Shown piece after piece: positions 25,379 to 29,701 of a DNA stretch of 29,701 nt. The stretch spans positions 1 to 29,701 of the forward strand of contig CALGNM010000404.1 of NCBI GenBank assembly GCA_937958665.1. The letters run 5' to 3'. Below the pieces are notes generated by a model. It was given only the letters and a program-made list of their open reading frames with translations. It had not been told where the DNA came from and made no database searches. The DNA comes from an uncultured bacterium. GTDB lineage: Bacteria; Edwardsbacteria; AC1; EtOH8. Both the position numbers and the translations under genes were made by a program. Position 1 is the stretch's first letter, and every line of letters starts with the position of its first letter.

Positions 25379-26746
25379 TCAACCAATGTCCTCGATCAAC
25401 CGGTCCTCCAAAAACGGCCAGATTTCGATGATAGTCCCCGGCCGGGAATGGCCCTCCTCCCCCTCCGGGCCAGATGGCGGCTGGCGGTCAGGGCTCAGGG
25501 AGGCCACCCGGGTCAGGGCCGGGACCGGGGCCGCCGGCTCCTCAATCGGTTGAGGGGGCGGAGCCGCTTGGACCGGCGGCGTAGCCGGCCTCTCCGGAGC
25601 CCGGGGCGGCTCCGGAGTGTTGCCGGCGTTACGGGCCAGGGCCCTGACCGCCAATTCCAAATCGTCGGCCTTGTCCGGGTCGAACATCAGACTTTCAATC
25701 CGGGCGATCTGCTCCGGGCTGGCCTTGGGCGACAGCGGGCCGAACTCCTGCTGCAGGGCGATCAGCCGCTCGATGTTGGCGGTGTATTCCTGGTAGGCCT
25801 GGGTGACGATGGAGATGTCCTGCTCCAGTATCTTTTCGATGCCGGAGGTGTTGAAGCCCTTCATCCTCCAGATGAACAGCTTCTCCTTGTACTCCTGTCT
25901 GAGCTTGTCGGCATTCTGCTCCTCGTCGATCAGGGCGCTGACCTTGTGGTCCAGCCCGGAGAGAAAATCGCCGAACTCCCCGGACGGGCCCGGCCCGGGC
26001 TCCTCCGGGGCAGGAGCCGGCTCGGGTTGCTCCGGGGCCGACTCGGGGGCCTGGAGGGCCGGCAGGGCCTCGTCCACCACCGCCCGGGTCAGCGGCCCCT
26101 CGGCCAGCGAGGCGTAAAGCAGCACCTTGTTGAGGGCCCCCTCCAGCTCCCGGATGTTGGAGGGCACCCGGGAGGCGATCAGCAGGGCGATCTCGTCGCC
26201 CAGCTCCACCCCCCGGTCCCGGCTCTTGCGGGCCACGATCAGGCTTTTTTCCCCGGCCTCGATCTCCTTGAGCCCCACGATCAGCCCGCCCATCAGCCGG
26301 GACAGCAGCTTCTGGTCCAGGCTCTCCATCCTGTGGGGCGGGATGTCGGTGGTGGCGATGATCTGGCGGCCCGAGCCCACCATCCGGTCGAACAGGGGCA
26401 GCAGCCGGATCTGGACCTTGCGGTCCTGGAGCCCCAGGTGCAGGTCATCGAACAGCAGCAGGTCCGATTTCTCGGCGGCAATCAGGTCCTCCAGCGACAT
26501 CTGGCTGCCGTTGAGGAAGACGATGTTCCAATCCGGCTGGCGCCGGGCCGCGGCGTTACCCACCGCGTGGATCAGGTGGGTCTTGCCCATCCCCACCCCG
26601 CCGTGGATCACCAGGGGGTTGTAGACATTGCCCGGGTTCTCGGCCACTTTGCGGGCTGCGGCAAAGGCCAGCCGGTTGCTGGGCCCGGTGACGAAATTGT
26701 CGAACTGGTAAATGCTCTGCAGTATTTCCGGTGTGCGGTCGGCCAT
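25379..26746 (-). CDS. DnaA-like AAA+ ATPase without the DNA-binding domain
   Basis: A 455-residue protein whose first 225 residues match the DnaA ATPase domain. It has FDNFVTGPSNRLAFAAA, NPLVIHGGVGMGKTHLIHA (Walker A at 49-56), LLLFDDLHL (Walker B, 96-104), sensor I IIATTDIPP, LLSRLMGGLIVGL with the Arg150 finger, and SNIRELEGALNKV (sensor II). The helix-turn-helix that DnaA needs for binding origin boxes is missing. Instead there is a Pro/Glu-rich linker (about 230-255), a helical part (about 260-340) with YKEKLFIWRMKGFNTSGIEK, and a Pro-rich tail ending IEIWPFLEDRLIEDIG. It is not the replication initiator and differs from Hda by its long C-terminal part. Its place between MglA and PATAN genes suggests it is an ATP-driven switch or scaffold in the signalling complex. 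Confidence 0.86.
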   Translation of the reverse strand: MADRTPEILQSIYQFDNFVTGPSNRLAFAAARKVAENPGNVYNPLVIHGGVGMGKTHLIHAVGNAAARRQPDWNIVFLNGSQMSLEDLIAAEKSDLLLFDDLHLGLQDRKVQIRLLPLFDRMVGSGRQIIATTDIPPHRMESLDQKLLSRLMGGLIVGLKEIEAGEKSLIVARKSRDRGVELGDEIALLIASRVPSNIRELEGALNKVLLYASLAEGPLTRAVVDEALPALQAPESAPEQPEPAPAPEEPGPGPSGEFGDFLSGLDHKVSALIDEEQNADKLRQEYKEKLFIWRMKGFNTSGIEKILEQDISIVTQAYQEYTANIERLIALQQEFGPLSPKASPEQIARIESLMFDPDKADDLELAVRALARNAGNTPEPPRAPERPATPPVQAAPPPQPIEEPAAPVPALTRVASLSPDRQPPSGPEGEEGHSRPGTIIEIWPFLEDRLIEDIG

Positions 26747-26760
26747 TTATCTGCCCCCGT

Positions 26761-27354
26761 TCATCTGCGATACTTGGCGCTCAGCGACTGGAGGACCAGG
26801 GCGCTGATGGCCTTGAGGGTGTCGAAGACGCCCACCCCGGTGGTGGCCACCGCCTCGAAGTGCGGGGCCTTCCTGAAGTTGAGGGCGTGGTCCAGCTCGG
26901 CCACCGGCACGATGCTGGGCATGTCCCGCTTGTTGTACTGCATCACCAGCGGCACCTTGCCTATGTCCATGCCCAGCAGGCCCAGGTTGTCCCGCAGGTT
27001 GGCCAGGCTCTCCTGGTTCTCCTGCCACAGGTCCACCTGGGAGTCGGCCACGAACACGATGCCGTCCGCCCCCTGCAGCACCAGCTTGCGGGTGGAGTTG
27101 TAGAACACCTGGCCCGGCACGGTGTACAGCTGGACCCGGGTCTTGTATCCGGCGATATCCCCCAGTTCCAATGGCAGGAAGTCGAAGAACAGGGTCCGGT
27201 CCTTCTCGGTGGCCAGGCTGACCATGGAGCTGCGCTTGGCGTCGGGGATCTTGCTGTAGATGTACTGCAGGTTGGTGGTCTTGCCGCAGCGGCCCGGCCC
27301 GTAGTACACGATCTTGCAGGTGATCTCTTTTGATGAATAGTTGATCAGGGACAT
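26761..27354 (-). CDS. mglA: MglA-type small Ras-like GTPase
   Basis: A 197-residue Ras-like GTPase nearly identical in layout to Myxococcus MglA, which marks the leading cell pole and drives gliding and pilus motility. Seen directly: P-loop GPGRCGKTT (19-27), EKDRTLFFDFLP with the intrinsic Arg53 finger and Thr54, YTVPGQ with catalytic Gln82, NKRD (141-144) and the family start SLINYSSKEITCKIVYY. All key residues are intact, so it should bind and hydrolyse GTP. MglB-type roadblock proteins are the usual GTPase-activating partners, and two such genes lie just upstream. The start is ATG 27352-27354; no strong ribosome site is visible. The role in polarity or motility is well grounded by family; the downstream effector is unknown. 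Confidence 0.96.
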   Translation of the reverse strand: MSLINYSSKEITCKIVYYGPGRCGKTTNLQYIYSKIPDAKRSSMVSLATEKDRTLFFDFLPLELGDIAGYKTRVQLYTVPGQVFYNSTRKLVLQGADGIVFVADSQVDLWQENQESLANLRDNLGLLGMDIGKVPLVMQYNKRDMPSIVPVAELDHALNFRKAPHFEAVATTGVGVFDTLKAISALVLQSLSAKYRR

Positions 27355-27396
27355 CTGGCGTATATCAATCTTAATAAATTCATGGCCATCCGGCGG

Positions 27397-27963
27397 CTAG
27401 GAGAACAGCTGGGACAGGGCGTCCTCCACCGCCTGGTTGAAGTCCGGCAGGGCCTCCTCCGCCCGCTCCGGAGCCTTGGCCTCCGATAACGCCCCGGCCT
27501 GGGCGGGCTGGGCCCCCATACTCTGGGACAGGTCCCGCCCGGCCTGTTCGCTGTCGGCGACGATGGCCCTGGCCAGCACCGGGGAAAGCTCCCGCTCGGC
27601 CTCGCCGGCGGTGTGGCGGATCATCCCCACCACCGTTGACTTGTCGAACACCGCAGCCAGTATGAACTGCTCGGCCACCACGCAGAAATAGACGTTCCAG
27701 CTGCGGCCCTCCTGGAACATCACCTTGAACTTGTCCTCGCCCACCAGCTTGGCCAGGGCCTGGGTGGAGGTGAAGATGCCCCCGATCAGGGCGGCGATGG
27801 ACTGGACGTTGAAGTTGGCAGTGAAGCCGGCCTGGCTGATCAGGTGGCCGCTCTTGGACAGCAGCAAAACGCAGTTGGCCCGGCTGTCCTTGAGGTAGCG
27901 GCCCATCGACTCCTCCACCGCCCGGTTGATGTCGTCGGAAAGGACGTACTGGATGTTGGTCAT
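27397..27963 (-). CDS. roadblock/LC7 protein (MglB-like) with C-terminal extension
   Basis: A 188-residue protein with a roadblock/LC7 domain at about 15-125: CVLLLSKSGHLISQAGF, SIAALIGGIFTSTQALAKLV, FKVMFQEGRSWNVYFCVVA, and AAVFDKSTVVGMIRHTA. A longer tail with a possible amphipathic helix (FNQAVEDALSQLFS) follows. Roadblock proteins dimerise and often act as GTPase-activating or anchoring partners of MglA/Rab-like GTPases. The true start is ATG 27961-27963, overlapping the previous roadblock gene's stop as ATGA; a longer frame upstream is only a shadow of that gene. It lies 42 bases before mglA, so it is a likely MglA partner. Which of the two roadblock genes plays MglB is open. Confidence 0.88.
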   Translation of the reverse strand: MTNIQYVLSDDINRAVEESMGRYLKDSRANCVLLLSKSGHLISQAGFTANFNVQSIAALIGGIFTSTQALAKLVGEDKFKVMFQEGRSWNVYFCVVAEQFILAAVFDKSTVVGMIRHTAGEAERELSPVLARAIVADSEQAGRDLSQSMGAQPAQAGALSEAKAPERAEEALPDFNQAVEDALSQLFS

Positions 27964-28301
27964 AGCATTTCCATCAGGCGCTCCAGGCTGGCCTTCATCT
28001 TGATGGACACCAGGCCCAGGTTGGCCCCGGCCTCGGTGATCACGATCAGGATTCCGTGGCGGGCGCACAGGAAGATGATGTTGCCGCTGCTGGCCATCAG
28101 CTGTACCCCGTGGACCTCCTCCTCCCGCCCGGCCGCCAGGGCCTTGGCCACCTGGTTGAAGATGTCGGCCACCATGGCGCTGATGGTCTTCTCCTCCATC
28201 CCGGACATCAGGTTGGAGGCGATCACCAACCCCTCCTGGTCGATCACCAGGCTGCCTCGCACCTGTGGGATGTCGTTGATCTGGTTGAGGACGTTCTTCA
28301 T
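27960..28301 (-). CDS. roadblock/LC7 domain protein
   Basis: A 113-residue protein that is almost entirely a roadblock/LC7 domain: VRGSLVIDQEGLVIASNL (strand 1-2), EKTISAMVADIFNQVAKALA (helix), HGVQLMASSGNIIFLCAR, and LGLVSIKMKASLERLMEM as the last helix. It has the size of a single-domain roadblock protein. Such proteins form homo- or heterodimers and bind small GTPases. It is translationally coupled to the next roadblock gene by ATGA and follows the TPR-roadblock gene by 13 bases, so hetero-oligomers of the three are possible. It should act in the cytosol. Confidence 0.88.
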   Translation of the reverse strand: MKNVLNQINDIPQVRGSLVIDQEGLVIASNLMSGMEEKTISAMVADIFNQVAKALAAGREEEVHGVQLMASSGNIIFLCARHGILIVITEAGANLGLVSIKMKASLERLMEML

Positions 28302-28314
28302 ATCTCAAAACGGG

Positions 28315-29376
28315 TTATTGTTGAGAAAGTGCGTTCAGGCGCTCCACCGCCCGCTTGAGGTTGACCGCCACCAGGCCCACCTTGGCCGAGCTGTCGGCGG
28401 CCACGCTCAGCACCTGGCTACCGGCCCGGCTTAGAAAGATCTTCTCGTTCCTGGTGTCGATCACCGCCCTCTCCAGGTTACCCAGCTTGATCTTCTGCAT
28501 GGCCTGGCTGGCGATGGAGAACACCAGCGAGGCCAGGGCCCCGGCCGCCTCCTCGTCCAGCGGGGCCGCCCCCGGGGCCAGGGCCGAGGCCACCGGATAG
28601 CCCGACTCGTCGGCCAGCAGGGCCGAGTGCACTTGGGGGGTTTTGGCCACCTCGCCCAGTATCCGGGCATAGGCTCCGGACTCCTCGGCGGTGGGGGCCG
28701 GCTGCTCCCTGGCCGGCTCGGCCGGCGGGGATGGCGGCTCGGCGGCCGCCGTTACCGAAGCGGGCGACGGCTCCTGGTATTCCAGAATCTCGGCCCGGGC
28801 CTCGCCGGGCTCGGCCCTCCCGGCCGACTCGGCGGCCAGGACCATCATGGCCTTGGCCCCCTGATGGAATTCTTCGGGAGGCTCGATCATTGGCGGCGCC
28901 GGCTGCTGGTCACTTGCCCTGGCCTCCGGCGCCGGCTCAGCCGGGGGCTCCGTTACCTGCTCCGCCGGAGCCGGCCCCGGCGATACGGCAAGCGGCTCTG
29001 TGGCCGTTAAAGATTCCGGGGCTAATTCCTCTGGTTTCTCCCGGGCCGGCTCCAGGGTTGACTCTCCGGCCCGGTCCAGCTCGGCCAGCAACTTCTTGGC
29101 CAAAGCGTTCTCGGGATGGGATTTAAGGACCCTGGTCAGCTCGGTTCGGGCCTGCTGGATGTCCCCCAGGGCCCGGCAGCACTGGGCCAGCACCAGCCGG
29201 CCCTCGGTGTTCTCGGGATGGGACTCCAGCCCGTTCTGGCAGATGCTGAGGGCCTCCTGGAACAGCCCGTTTTCCCGGTAGAAATCGGCCAGCGAGGCGA
29301 ACAGCAGCGATGAGGGGTCGTTCAGCACCTGGTCCGAGAATTTTTTGACGCTGTCCGAAGACATATCTGACAACAT
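28315..29376 (-). CDS. TPR - disordered linker - roadblock fusion protein
   Basis: A 353-residue protein with three parts. The N-terminus (about 10-100) has two to three TPR-like repeats (LLFASLADFYRENGLFQEAL, GRLVLAQCCRALGDIQQART). The middle (about 105-235) is rich in Pro, Ala and Glu and looks disordered. The C-terminal part (about 238-350) is a roadblock/LC7 domain: QVHSALLADESGYPVASALA, ALASLVFSIASQAMQKIKL, IFLSRAGSQVLSV and VGLVAVNLKRAVERLNAL. TPRs and the linker could tether the roadblock domain to another complex. It is the first full gene of the operon seen in the window, 13 bases before the next roadblock gene. The exact partner is unknown. Confidence 0.84.
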   Translation of the reverse strand: MLSDMSSDSVKKFSDQVLNDPSSLLFASLADFYRENGLFQEALSICQNGLESHPENTEGRLVLAQCCRALGDIQQARTELTRVLKSHPENALAKKLLAELDRAGESTLEPAREKPEELAPESLTATEPLAVSPGPAPAEQVTEPPAEPAPEARASDQQPAPPMIEPPEEFHQGAKAMMVLAAESAGRAEPGEARAEILEYQEPSPASVTAAAEPPSPPAEPAREQPAPTAEESGAYARILGEVAKTPQVHSALLADESGYPVASALAPGAAPLDEEAAGALASLVFSIASQAMQKIKLGNLERAVIDTRNEKIFLSRAGSQVLSVAADSSAKVGLVAVNLKRAVERLNALSQQ

Positions 29377-29406
29377 AGCTCCCCACTAAATATGGCGTAA
29401 GGCGGA

Positions 29407-29653
29407 TTATTCCGAGGCCGGGATCCGGCGTTCCTTTATCTTCCGCATCTTCTCCAGCCAGGCCTTGACCTCGGGGGACAGCTCCGGGGCCGAGGCGGTC
29501 GGCCGCTCGAAGGCGGCCATGGTCTGGCGGCCGTCCCCCAGCTCGGCCTTCTCCTCCAGCCCCTCGGCCCATCTGACCGCCAGGTCCACCAGCTCCCGGG
29601 CCCGGCCCGACCGGCGGTCCTGGGGCAGGACGGCCAAAAACCTCTCCCAGCGC
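29407..29653 (-). CDS. C-terminal end of an unidentified protein, cut by the adapter junction
   Basis: The last 81 or so codons of a gene that begins outside the contig. The visible residues are helical and charged (ARELVDLAVRWAEGLEEK, then AWLEKMRKIKERR) and end IPASE. An earlier methionine and serine stretch in this frame comes from the adapter, so the true reading starts at RWERFLA, at base 29653. Nothing in it is family-specific. It lies 30 bases before the TPR-roadblock gene and so belongs to the same operon; the missing upstream part could be a TPR or a chemotaxis protein, but this cannot be judged. Confidence 0.55.
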
Positions 29654-29701
29654 AGATCGGAAGAGCACACGTCTGAACTCCAGTCACCGAATAAGAACTC
29701 G
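29654..29701 (+). other. Illumina P7-side adapter and index remnant (assembly artefact)
   Basis: From base 29654 the sequence is the Illumina TruSeq index adapter (begins AGATCGGAAGAGCACACG), followed from 29688 by a likely 8-base index and a degraded start of the next adapter part. It is library sequence, not genome. Confidence 0.96.

Noticed and set aside
25379-26746. Replication initiator dnaA and a nearby origin
   Set aside because: The DNA-binding domain is missing, no cluster of DnaA boxes or AT-rich unwinding element was seen, and the neighbours are signalling genes.
23600-27103. Very long plus-strand open frame (over 1100 codons)
   Set aside because: It is antisense to CheR, the PATAN protein, the DnaA-like protein and part of MglA, is made of Gly/Gln/His/Pro-rich low-complexity sequence with no domain, and reflects the high GC of the true genes on the other strand.
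27397-28308. Longer minus-strand frame for the second roadblock protein
   Set aside because: The first 115 or so codons are the out-of-frame shadow of the single-domain roadblock gene at 27960-28301. The ATGA overlap marks the real start at 27963.
29436-29687. Small minus-strand protein starting in the right-end adapter
   Set aside because: Its start is pure adapter translation, and the rest is a wrong-frame reading of the partial gene at 29407-29653.

Overview
The window is one assembled contig of high-GC bacterial DNA, almost certainly from an uncultured organism: bases 1-49 and 29654-29701 are Illumina adapter sequence, not genome. Between them lie 29 genes, all on the minus strand, with no gap longer than about 45 bases and many 4-base ATGA/GTGA overlaps. 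No tRNA, rRNA, CRISPR array, insertion sequence or convincing terminator was seen. A lipoprotein signal, GT9 (heptosyltransferase-type) and GT-C glycosyltransferases, and signal-peptide proteins point to a Gram-negative cell. MglA/roadblock genes, PEGA kinase, DUF5683 and PATAN proteins fit a deltaproteobacterial-type or FCB/candidate-phylum lineage; this placement is inference only.

Transcription runs right to left. Region A (about 29653-19350) is a signalling block. It holds the tail of an unknown protein, a TPR-roadblock fusion, two more roadblock/LC7 proteins, an MglA-type polarity GTPase and a DnaA-like AAA+ protein without the DnaA DNA-binding domain. A PATAN(DUF4388)-TPR protein, CheR, CheD, an AT-rich foreign-looking gene, CheB, a TPR protein and a CheW-like protein follow.

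Region B (19309-11750) continues with two polytopic chemoreceptors, a short second CheW-like protein, a Ser/Thr kinase with three PEGA repeats, a DUF5683-type envelope protein and a lipoprotein. Region C (11726-10209) is one sigma-54 activator with a GAF sensor.

Region D (10225-50) is a translationally coupled cell-surface cluster: GT9, two GT2 enzymes, three radical SAM proteins (one split by a frameshift in a homopolymer), two methyltransferase-like proteins with degenerate SAM loops, a DUF362 protein and a truncated TMTC-like GT-C membrane enzyme.

The most interesting reading is that a chemoreceptor array with CheW/CheB/CheD/CheR is wired to an MglA-roadblock polarity switch through PATAN, TPR and DnaA-like AAA+ parts. 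No CheA or CheY is encoded in the window. The parts are seen directly in the sequence; the wiring is a hypothesis.
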